From Clostridiales bacterium (GTDB taxonomy: Bacteria; Bacillota; Clostridia; Oscillospirales; QAMX01): a stretch of 13,818 bases of DNA. This document shows positions 1 through 6,810 of the stretch, piece by piece. Both the position numbers and the translations under genes were made by a program. The DNA lies in assembly GCA_003149835.1 (NCBI GenBank), contig QAMX01000014.1, positions 1-13,818 on the forward strand, written 5' to 3'. A model generated the notes under the pieces. That model saw only the letters and a list, made by a program, of their open reading frames with translations. It was not told the origin of the DNA and made no database searches. Numbering within the stretch: position 1 is the first letter of the stretch; every line of letters begins with the position of its first letter.

Positions 1-38
1 TTTCCGGATTGCCGTTCCGAGCCGCCAACTCCGACATC

Positions 39-60
39 GGTACGGTCTTCCGGCCGTACC
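39..60 (-). other. inverted repeat downstream of mgtC-like gene
   Basis: Positions 39-45 (GGTACGG) and 54-60 (CCGTACC) form a perfect 7-bp stem with an 8-nt loop, 24 nt past the stop of the MgtC-family gene. The position suits a transcript end, but no T-run follows on either strand, so a canonical intrinsic terminator is not shown. The rest of positions 1-83 holds nothing else I can recognise. Confidence 0.35.
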
Positions 61-83
61 GCATCCCCCGCGCAGTTCTCTTT

Positions 84-776
84 CTATAAAATTTCTTCGA
101 TGTTCTTAATCCCCTCAATGGTCGTCAGCTCGCTGATAAAGTCCGCGTGCGTCCCGTGCTGCTTCAAAACCAGCGTCACGACGATAGCCGTTGAATCGCT
201 TCCGTCGTCGTTGTTGCGGATATATTCGATGTTGGACATTTTGATGCCCTTTTCGCGCAGCATTTTCATAAAGCCGTTCATATACTGGATGGATTTGAAC
301 TCGACGAGCAGATCCAAAATCCGCGAACGGCCGACAAAAAACTTGTCGATCTTGTGAAAAACCGTCAGCGACGCATACATCAGTACAAACGCCATCACGG
401 CGATCTCGATAAAACCGATGCCGATGGCCAAGCCTAGACAGGCGGCGGCCCATAGACCGGCGGCGGTCGTCAGCCCCTTGACCTGATTGCGTCCGGTGAC
501 GATGATCGTACCCGCGCCGAGAAAACCGATGCCGCTGATGACCTGCGCGCCGAGACGCCCCGGATCGGCGAGCGCATATGTATTGATCAAATATTGGTTC
601 GTCAGCATCACAAGCGCCGAGCCCACGCAGACGAGCATATACGTCCGAAAGCCCGCCGGCCGTTTTTTCAGCCCGCGCTCCATCCCCATAATGCCGCCGA
701 ACAGCATGGCGATCACCAATCGAATCGCCGAGGACAGCAGTGTCAGATCCCGTATAAAGTCAAGCTGTTCTATCAT
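84..776 (-). CDS. MgtC/SapB family membrane protein
   Basis: A 230-residue integral membrane protein of the MgtC/SapB family. Visible family motifs are GMERG (31-35), AGFRTYMLVCVGSAL (41-55), SGIGFLGAGTI (81-91) and the VKGLTTAAGLWA segment (99-110). About four or five hydrophobic helices fill residues 7-140, and a soluble ACT-like C-terminal domain covers about 145-230. In enteric bacteria MgtC is needed for growth in low Mg2+ and for virulence and is reported to affect the F1Fo ATPase; it is not itself a proven Mg2+ transporter, and the role here is unknown. I chose the ATG at 776 because the family usually begins there. An in-frame GTG at 845 would add 23 polar residues but has only a distant GAGG. 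The chosen ATG has AAAGG with a long spacing of about 13 nt, so the start is uncertain. The gene is monocistronic, with its own promoter at 922-950. Confidence 0.9.
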   Translation of the reverse strand: MIEQLDFIRDLTLLSSAIRLVIAMLFGGIMGMERGLKKRPAGFRTYMLVCVGSALVMLTNQYLINTYALADPGRLGAQVISGIGFLGAGTIIVTGRNQVKGLTTAAGLWAAACLGLAIGIGFIEIAVMAFVLMYASLTVFHKIDKFFVGRSRILDLLVEFKSIQYMNGFMKMLREKGIKMSNIEYIRNNDDGSDSTAIVVTLVLKQHGTHADFISELTTIEGIKNIEEIL

Positions 777-921
777 TTTTTCTAAAAATGCCTTTCTGTT
801 TATAGGTACGAAATGATAACCGTCCGTTTGATTTTTATTCGGCACAAGCCAGCCGCTATGCCTCTTTTTTCACCGTCCAGACAGATTTTGGTTCCATTTC
901 TGCACGCCGTTTTCTTGATTC

Positions 922-950
922 ATTATATCACAACGGCAAAAATATTGCAA
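922..950 (-). promoter_or_regulatory. promoter of the mgtC-like gene
   Basis: Read on the minus strand: TTGCAA (-35, 945-950), 17 nt, then a perfect TATAAT (-10, 922-927) preceded by TGA, giving an extended -10. The predicted transcript start near 915 leaves a leader of about 140 nt to the ATG at 776. I saw no M-box or other known riboswitch pattern in that leader. Confidence 0.75.
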
Positions 951-1020
951 TCGGTCGACTCTCAAAAACAACATGAGCCCATTTTTTGCGACATTCTTTT
1001 CCACGCTGTAATGTTTCACA

Positions 1021-1053
1021 CACAAAAGAAAAGGAGGGGCGACGCCCCTCCTT
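1021..1053 (-). terminator. intrinsic terminator of the DUF378 gene
   Basis: Positions 1031-1040 (AAGGAGGGGC) and 1044-1053 (GCCCCTCCTT) form a perfect 10-bp stem with a 3-nt loop. On the minus strand the stem is followed by TTCTTTTG. It begins about 15 nt past the DUF378 stop and lies upstream of the mgtC promoter, so the two genes are insulated from each other. Confidence 0.9.
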
Positions 1054-1067
1054 CGGATGATTCAAAC

Positions 1068-1268
1068 TCAGTCGTTGTGTCTGTCCCGGAACAAAAGCGA
1101 AATGCACCAAAGCCCCGCGATGCCGACGAGAGCAAAGATGATTCTCGATAACGTCGACATGTCGCCGCAGATAGCCTGGACAAAGTCAAACTTGAATATT
1201 CCGACGCTTCCCCAGTTCAGCGCCCCGATGATCACTAAGATCAGCGCCAGACGGTCAAAAAAGCTCAT
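1068..1268 (-). CDS. DUF378 family small membrane protein
   Basis: A 66-residue protein that matches the DUF378 (YuzA-like) family: FFDRLALILVIIGALNWG at the N-terminus, then a GIFKFDFV stretch and a second hydrophobic segment, IIFALVGIAGLWCISLLF. Two membrane helices with a short polar connection and a charged tail (RDRHND) are visible. The family's molecular function is not known. The ATG at 1268 is preferred because GGAG lies 9-10 nt upstream; an in-frame ATG at 1289 would add seven residues but has no Shine-Dalgarno sequence. The gene lies 100 nt downstream of the glycosidase stop. The gap (1269-1368) is AT-rich, with no convincing terminator and no promoter I would assign, so co-transcription with the glycosidase cannot be excluded. 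Confidence 0.85.
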   Translation of the reverse strand: MSFFDRLALILVIIGALNWGSVGIFKFDFVQAICGDMSTLSRIIFALVGIAGLWCISLLFRDRHND

Positions 1269-1368
1269 ATAAAGCAACTCCGTTCTCATATAGAATTTAT
1301 GTCACGATATAAGCTTTTCCGTTTTTCTCTGTTTTATACAAGAAAAATTTATTTTTACACGCCTGCGG

Positions 1369-4029
1369 TCAGCGGGGAACGATCTCGATGCGATACGGCC
1401 GCGGCGCGCGCAGAGACGCGCCGGTTTCCAGCGAAAGCGCGACCGTCCCCGGTTCCAGCACCGCGCCGTCAACCGGCTCGCCGTTGACCGATACGCGGTA
1501 ATCCGCAGCCTCGCCAACGGAACAAAGCAGCCCCATGCGCCCGCCGTAAGCCGTCAGCTCCGCCGTCAGCGCGCCGGAGGTTTCGTCATAGTCCAGCGCA
1601 TCGACGAGCGTCTCGATCCCCGCCGTGACCGTCCCCGGCCGGTAGAGCGCGGCATACCATTTCATGACCGGCGTAGACAGACCGCTGAAATGCTGGCAGC
1701 CCTGTCCCCGGCCCGACGCGATATCGAACACCTCGAAACAGTCATAGGTCGCGTCGTTTTCGCGCTTCCAGACCTCCAAGCCGCGCTTGGCGATTTGATA
1801 GGAAAGCTCCGGCCGGCCGAGATCGAACAAGCATTTAAAGAAAAACCACTGGTGCGGCATCCAGACCGATCCGTTCCAGTATCCGTCGGGGTTGTAATAA
1901 GGCGCGGTCATATCGACCGTCGAGAGCCCGACCGGGGACCAAAAACGTTTGGAGTCAAAGAGCTTTCGGAGCAGCGTTTCCTCCCGTTCCCGGTCGCACA
2001 GCCCCGCCAGCACGGGATACAGCCCGTCGAGGCCCATGTCGTGGTTGACGCCCGCGCCGTCGCGCAGCACTCCGGCCGCCTCGCCTGCCTCGTCGTGAAG
2101 AACATAGGAATACGTCTGCGCCGCTTCGTCCCATGCGTAGCGGTCGATGGCCCGCGCAACGCGCGCGATATCCGCTTCATACGTCGAAACGTCCTCTGCT
2201 CTGCCTGAACGCTGCGCGGCGATGGCGAGGATTTTGCAGAGATTGATAAAATGAACGTTTGTGACCATCGGCGCGACGCGCGGATACAGCCCGTTTTTGC
2301 GGCTGAAAACCTGAGCCGGATAATCGTCCCAGCCGCCGGAATTGTAAAAATAATCCCATGTTTTCAACAGCCCCGAGCGAAACTCCGCCGTCGTTGAACC
2401 CACACTTCTGCCGCTCAAAAAGGTGTGGAAACCCTTGACGCGGCCGTAGTAATGGGCGAGAAACGCCGCGTCGCCGCTCTTATTGTAGATGTCCTGATAC
2501 AAATACGCCTGCACCGGCAGCGGCGTCCCGTGATGGATAAAGGCGCGCTCGCGGTCGCCCTCGTCCGTCAGGTAGGCGTTGAGGTTTTCAACGGCGCGTT
2601 CTAAGCTGAATTCGTCGAGGCCGAGGCCGATAAAGCCGGAGTCCCATGTATACAGACAGTCCCAGCCGCGGCCGGGCGTAAAGTGCTTGACAAATTGCCC
2701 CATGCAGCGGACCGGATAGACGATGTTCGTCATCGTCATCGCCGCCATGCGGTTCTGGCTGCGCTCATACCGCCTGCCCGCGCCGTTGCCCTCAAAGCGC
2801 ACCGCCGTCTTTCGGATACGGCGATACGCCCGTTCGAGCGCGGACGGCTCCGGCGCGGGTTCGGCCAGCCACGCCTGAACAGCCTCGGCGCTGTTGCAAG
2901 CGCAAAGGCTCGTGTAGACCACGACGCTCCCCTTTTCCGGCAGCCGAACCGTACTGTTGATCAGGTCGAGCACAAACTCGTCGGAGGCCGGATCGTAGCG
3001 GTTGACAAAGGCCGTTCGATAGCGGTTGTCGGCGGCGACGCCGTAATAATAGGGGCAGTTGTCATATTTCAGCGCCGCGGCATGCGCCGTGCTGCCAACG
3101 ATGCGCGGCCGGCGCTCGTTTTTACCGGGCTCAAAGCTCGTCGCGCCCGTATGGTTTTCCTCGCAGAGTAAAAAGCCGTCCAGAATGAGCGCGTCGCCGC
3201 CCAAGCCCTCGATGCTGAATTGATAGTCGCCGGGCGTTTTTTTCCAGAGGCGCAGATCATGCAGCAGAAAGCCCTCGCCGCCCGATAAAACCGCCGTCCC
3301 ACCGTACAGACCGCTGAAACGCAGCGACGCCCGCTTTCCAGCTTCGAGCCGGTAGCGAATCAGCAGGTGCGGCAGCTCAGCAGTCTCCGGCACGGTAATC
3401 GTATAGCTGACCCTGTCTCCCGCGGCGCGGTTAAAGCGCAGACCGACCGCGTCGACAAAGCCGCTTTCCAGGTGCTCGCCTTTCATCGCGCCGTTATATT
3501 GCAGGCTCTCCGCCGCCGTGACCGAGCCGCTGACAAACTCCTCCGGATGTTCGGCGCCGAACCACCGGTCGCCGACGGCAAGGCGCGGCCGCGCCGGGAT
3601 CAGCTCCAATGAGCTCGGGGAGAGGCCGGTCGTATAGATCATAGAAGCCTGATTGTGCAGCTCAAAGTTCTGCGTCCGACCGCTCTTGTTGACAAATTCC
3701 GCGCGGCAGACCCATGAATCCGGCGCGATTTGATAATAGGCCATGTCGCAGTAGACCTGATCTTTCCACTCAATGTCATGGCGGTGAACATAGTAGGTCA
3801 GGTCGGCGTTCGCCTCCCACGGGTGATAGCCGCTGCCTATATACGGCACAAAGGCCCGGCCGCGCTGCCGCTGCGGATACGCGCAGAAATCAAACCGATA
3901 CCCATAGGCCGGATTCGCCACATGCGAAATCCCCATCAGCCGCTTTGAAAACGGCCCCCAATCGGGCACACGAATCGAGTGCGTCCCGTTCAGCCCCGCA
4001 TAGTCTGTCCGGTTTTCCGTTTGCTTCAT
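1369..4029 (-). CDS. GH63-like (MGH1-type) glycoside hydrolase
   Basis: An 886-residue protein with no signal peptide, so probably cytoplasmic. Residues about 1-400 look like an all-beta N-terminal domain, about 420-800 like an (alpha/alpha)6 barrel of clan GH-G (GH63 and relatives such as YgjK and mannosylglycerate hydrolase), and about 800-886 like a small beta domain. Barrel motifs are TWDSGF (461-466), SGGWDDYP (564-571), DGYWNGSVWMPHQW (715-728) and CFEVFD (764-769). By analogy with the GLDDYP motif of GH63, Asp568 is the likely general acid and Glu766 the likely base; these assignments come from remembered motifs, not an alignment. The substrate is unknown: family members cut alpha-linked glucosides, mannosylglycerate or related sugars. 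The ATG at 4029 has GGGAG 8 nt upstream. It is the last gene of a tight run, 21 nt after the phosphodiesterase gene. Confidence 0.85.
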   Translation of the reverse strand: MKQTENRTDYAGLNGTHSIRVPDWGPFSKRLMGISHVANPAYGYRFDFCAYPQRQRGRAFVPYIGSGYHPWEANADLTYYVHRHDIEWKDQVYCDMAYYQIAPDSWVCRAEFVNKSGRTQNFELHNQASMIYTTGLSPSSLELIPARPRLAVGDRWFGAEHPEEFVSGSVTAAESLQYNGAMKGEHLESGFVDAVGLRFNRAAGDRVSYTITVPETAELPHLLIRYRLEAGKRASLRFSGLYGGTAVLSGGEGFLLHDLRLWKKTPGDYQFSIEGLGGDALILDGFLLCEENHTGATSFEPGKNERRPRIVGSTAHAAALKYDNCPYYYGVAADNRYRTAFVNRYDPASDEFVLDLINSTVRLPEKGSVVVYTSLCACNSAEAVQAWLAEPAPEPSALERAYRRIRKTAVRFEGNGAGRRYERSQNRMAAMTMTNIVYPVRCMGQFVKHFTPGRGWDCLYTWDSGFIGLGLDEFSLERAVENLNAYLTDEGDRERAFIHHGTPLPVQAYLYQDIYNKSGDAAFLAHYYGRVKGFHTFLSGRSVGSTTAEFRSGLLKTWDYFYNSGGWDDYPAQVFSRKNGLYPRVAPMVTNVHFINLCKILAIAAQRSGRAEDVSTYEADIARVARAIDRYAWDEAAQTYSYVLHDEAGEAAGVLRDGAGVNHDMGLDGLYPVLAGLCDREREETLLRKLFDSKRFWSPVGLSTVDMTAPYYNPDGYWNGSVWMPHQWFFFKCLFDLGRPELSYQIAKRGLEVWKRENDATYDCFEVFDIASGRGQGCQHFSGLSTPVMKWYAALYRPGTVTAGIETLVDALDYDETSGALTAELTAYGGRMGLLCSVGEAADYRVSVNGEPVDGAVLEPGTVALSLETGASLRAPRPYRIEIVPR

Positions 4030-4050
4030 ATTCTCCGCTCCCTTTCCGCA

Positions 4051-5361
4051 TCAGTGATTCAAGAGTTCGGTCACAGCCTGCCCCTGCGCCCACGGCATCG
4101 ACAGCCCGAGAGCCGCCGCGCAGGTCGGCGCACAGTCGACGAGCGGCCGGCGCTCGACGCTTGCGCCCCTTCGAAACGAGGGGCCGCAGCCGATGAAGAC
4201 GGGCTGCGCGCCCTTGTCGGGCAGATAGCCGTGCGTCGCCAGCCCGAAGCGGTAATCCGAGTTCGTCAGCGGCGACGACACCGGCGGCGTCCAGCGGTTT
4301 CCAAACGTCGTCGTGCCGTCGGTCTCGATGACAAAGGAGAAACTCCCGTACAGGTGCTCCCGACGCGCGGCCTCCTCGCGCGTCAGAACCTCGGAGATTC
4401 CATAGCGCCCGTCGCGCCGCATTTCTTCGAGCAGGTCGGCGACCGTCTCCTGCACGCCGAGGTTGGAGGGATTTTTCAGATAGACATAAGCGCTCATCCC
4501 GCAGGACTGGCAAAAGGCGCTGTAATCGAGAAAATTGCCCGCATCGTCGGTCTTGATCAGGCCGCGCTCGGCAAAGACGACGTTGGGATTGACGGCGCGC
4601 GTGACGTCCATCTGTCCGTGGTCGCTGAGGATCACAAAATCCGTCTCTTCAAACGTGCCGGCGCGCTTGGCCGCGTCGATCACGTCCTGCGTCATTCTGG
4701 CGACTTCGTCCAGCGACTGCGTTACCGGCTCGGAAAAAACGCCGTTTCCATGGCGCGCGGCGTCGACGTTGGCCGGGTGCAGCGCGATCAGATCGGGTTT
4801 GTACGTCTCGATGATATCGCAGGCCACGGCGACGACGAACTCGTCGAACTGCGGGTGTACCGGTCTTGGGGATCCGCCCAGCAGGCCAAGTCGATTTTCA
4901 ACGACGGCGTCATAGAGCGCCTCGCTCGTCCCGGCGCGCAGCAGCGCCTCCCGCATCGTCTCGTCCGGCGACTGCGGCCAGTATTCGTCTACCAGATAAT
5001 CGATGTCCGGGTCGTTGCCCGTCACTGGCCAGAAGACGGCCGCCGTCGTCATCCCCGCTTCCTTGGCGGCGGTAAACAGCGACTTGGATTTGTTGGCGGG
5101 ACGGAACCAGTTCCACGGCGCGCCGAGCGTGCCGATCGAACACACCTCGTTGCCGACCACGCCGTGCCGCTCCGGATACACGCCGGTGATCAGCGACGCG
5201 TGCGCCGGATAGGTGACGGTCGGATAAATTGAGCGCAGCGACCGAATCCTCGCGCCGTCGCGAAGCAGCGAGCGGAACGGCTCGCTCTTTTGCAAATACG
5301 CGAGATCCTCGCCGACAAGCGCGTCATGCGAGATCAGCACCAGTTTTTTCTTCACGGACAA
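4051..5361 (-). CDS. type I phosphodiesterase/nucleotide pyrophosphatase family enzyme
   Basis: A 436-residue member of the alkaline-phosphatase superfamily, type I phosphodiesterase/nucleotide pyrophosphatase branch. From the chosen start, visible metal-site and nucleophile motifs are SHDAL (Asp13), TVTYPAHASLITG with the likely nucleophile Thr50, ANVDAARHG (Asp200, His204), LSDHGQMD (Asp247, His248) and ATHGYLP (His377). The two-zinc site therefore looks complete. Family enzymes cleave phosphodiester or pyrophosphate bonds of nucleotides, nucleotide sugars or lipid head groups; the substrate here is unknown. There is no signal peptide, so it is probably cytosolic. I place the start at TTG (5361): GAGGGG lies 6 nt upstream and the gene then begins 11 nt after the lipoprotein stop without overlapping it. 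GTG at 5355 is the alternative, with spacing of about 12 nt. A longer frame from 5418 would overlap the preceding gene and has no support. Confidence 0.85.
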   Translation of the reverse strand: MSVKKKLVLISHDALVGEDLAYLQKSEPFRSLLRDGARIRSLRSIYPTVTYPAHASLITGVYPERHGVVGNEVCSIGTLGAPWNWFRPANKSKSLFTAAKEAGMTTAAVFWPVTGNDPDIDYLVDEYWPQSPDETMREALLRAGTSEALYDAVVENRLGLLGGSPRPVHPQFDEFVVAVACDIIETYKPDLIALHPANVDAARHGNGVFSEPVTQSLDEVARMTQDVIDAAKRAGTFEETDFVILSDHGQMDVTRAVNPNVVFAERGLIKTDDAGNFLDYSAFCQSCGMSAYVYLKNPSNLGVQETVADLLEEMRRDGRYGISEVLTREEAARREHLYGSFSFVIETDGTTTFGNRWTPPVSSPLTNSDYRFGLATHGYLPDKGAQPVFIGCGPSFRRGASVERRPLVDCAPTCAAALGLSMPWAQGQAVTELLNH

Positions 5362-5372
5362 AACACACCCCT

Positions 5373-6578
5373 CTATTTTCCCATGCCTTTCAGGTCGGAA
5401 ATACTCCCGCCCTCGCACAGGCTGATTTTCCAGACGTAGCGTTCGCTCATCGAGCTGTAATAGATCCGGTAAAAGCCGTCGATTTTCAGAATCGACGCGC
5501 GGTAGATCGAGGCGTTGTCGTGCGCGTCCGTCCCTTTGCGCGGCGAGACGATCCGCACCGGTTCGGTAAAATGCACGCCGTCGTAGCTGGCGGCGTAGTA
5601 GAGCGAGAGGTCGTGCAGATTCGACTGCGCGCCGGCCGGCCGGGCGCAGAAAACGATCTCATAGCCGAGGTCGGTGCGGATCATGTCCTGATGCCAGATC
5701 CGGCTGCCCGCCGCGGCGAGGTCTGTTTTCTCCGGTTCCGACCATGTTTTCGCGTCTTCGGATCGTGTCCGGTACAGACAGCCGTCGCGCTTAGCGTACC
5801 ACATCGTATAGACGCCGTCTTCCAGCATCACGACCGGGCTCAGCACCGGATTGCGGTCGGCGCGGCTCCGGTAAAGCTCCTCCGGCTCCGTCCAGACAAT
5901 ACCGTCGGTGGAACGAATCCGCAGAATCACCCCCTCGTTGGAGTCGGCGTTGACGCCGTCGCCGTACGACGGGTTGTAGCGGAACCAGAGCTCCATCTCG
6001 TCCCCGTTCATGAGAAGGTGCGGATCGGAATAGTGGGCGCTATTTTCAAACGTAGGCGGGTTGCCGGTGACGGGATTGGAAATCCCTTCCGGCGCGAACC
6101 ATTCATAGCCGTCCTGTGAGACGGCGAGGCAGGGGTTTTCAAAGCTGTCCTCACAGTAGGGATAGGGCGTATACGCCATCCAGTAGCGATAGCCGTTCCA
6201 CCCCTCTTCAAAATACAAAACCTTGGGATGGCACGGCTGATGATAGCCGTCGTAGGTGCGGATGGAGAGAGGCGCGGCCGCGTTGGCGTTTTCCGGAGGC
6301 GCAATCGACAGGGCGAAGAGATCGGCCGTCGTCGCCGGTTCTGTCGCGGGAACGGTTGCCGCGGTCGTTTCCGGCGGCTGGGTCGCGGGCAGAGACGCCG
6401 CGGTTGTGCGCAGCGTCACCGGCAGCGTATCGGGCGTCATCAGCGTCGTTCGCTCCGGCGGGGTGATGTAGCTTTCCCCGCGCCGCGGCTTTGCGGCATC
6501 GTCGTTGCAGGCGGCAAGAAACAGCAGAGACAGGCCGAGAAGCGCGGCGGCAGCCGTTCGGCGGATTGTTTTTCGCAT
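5373..6578 (-). CDS. lipoprotein with glycosidase-like beta-propeller
   Basis: A 401-residue predicted lipoprotein. Residues 1-24 form a type II signal peptide: MRKTIRR, a hydrophobic core, and the lipobox LAAC with Cys24. Residues about 40-90 are a Thr/Pro/Ala-rich linker, and about 110-395 look like a five-bladed propeller of the GH32/GH43/GH130-like fold. Four similar blade strands are seen: SQDGYEW (154-160), STDGIVW (223-229), SEDAKTW (273-279) and SYDGVHF (331-337). Other landmarks are HPKVLYFEEGWNGYRYWMAY (117-136) and YSDPHLL (183-189). It may bind or cut a sugar polymer at the outer face of the membrane; catalysis is not proven. The ATG at 6578 has GGGGGAG 8 nt upstream. The reading frame stays open to 6887, but that extension is Arg-rich, lacks a ribosome site and would bury the signal peptide. 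The phosphodiesterase gene follows after 11 nt. Confidence 0.82.
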   Translation of the reverse strand: MRKTIRRTAAAALLGLSLLFLAACNDDAAKPRRGESYITPPERTTLMTPDTLPVTLRTTAASLPATQPPETTAATVPATEPATTADLFALSIAPPENANAAAPLSIRTYDGYHQPCHPKVLYFEEGWNGYRYWMAYTPYPYCEDSFENPCLAVSQDGYEWFAPEGISNPVTGNPPTFENSAHYSDPHLLMNGDEMELWFRYNPSYGDGVNADSNEGVILRIRSTDGIVWTEPEELYRSRADRNPVLSPVVMLEDGVYTMWYAKRDGCLYRTRSEDAKTWSEPEKTDLAAAGSRIWHQDMIRTDLGYEIVFCARPAGAQSNLHDLSLYYAASYDGVHFTEPVRIVSPRKGTDAHDNASIYRASILKIDGFYRIYYSSMSERYVWKISLCEGGSISDLKGMGK

Positions 6579-6810
6579 CAAAACCACTCCCCCATCTGAC
6601 GCATTCTTGATTCCGAAAATGCTGTGAACTTCCCCATGCGCAAGCGGCGCCTTTCGAAGAATCAGCGCCTTACGGACGTATCCGCGGGCGCGCGCACGGT
6701 TGCGGCCCGCGAGTCGCGGCGCAGCCCGCATATACCTCCCGGCAACGGACGCCGTATATCTCTGTCGGGGTGAAGCGATCCGCGGCAAAGTCTGCCTGTT
6801 TGCGCGGTTT
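6579..6810. other. 232-nt gap inside the glycan gene set
   Basis: A gene-free stretch between the phosphodiester glycosidase stop and the lipoprotein start. It contains a GC-rich 7-bp inverted repeat (6683-6689 with 6705-6711, 15-nt loop) but no T-run on the minus strand, so no intrinsic terminator is shown. I saw no convincing promoter. Whether the four genes form one transcript or two is therefore open. Confidence 0.4.

Noticed and set aside
39..60. Intrinsic terminator after the mgtC-like gene
   Set aside because: The stem is good but no T-run follows it on the minus strand, so it is listed only as an inverted repeat.
777..915. M-box or other Mg2+ riboswitch in the mgtC-like leader
   Set aside because: The leader is about 140 nt and shows none of the conserved M-box segments I know; only simple unstructured sequence was recognised.
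1290..1368. Promoter in the AT-rich gap upstream of the DUF378 gene
   Set aside because: TTGTAT and TATATC-like boxes are present but their spacing (about 22 nt) is wrong and no better pair was seen.
3979..6119. Long plus-strand frames (417 and 296 codons) over the phosphodiesterase and lipoprotein genes
   Set aside because: Arg/Ala/Val-rich antisense frames; the minus-strand genes there have complete family motifs and ribosome sites.
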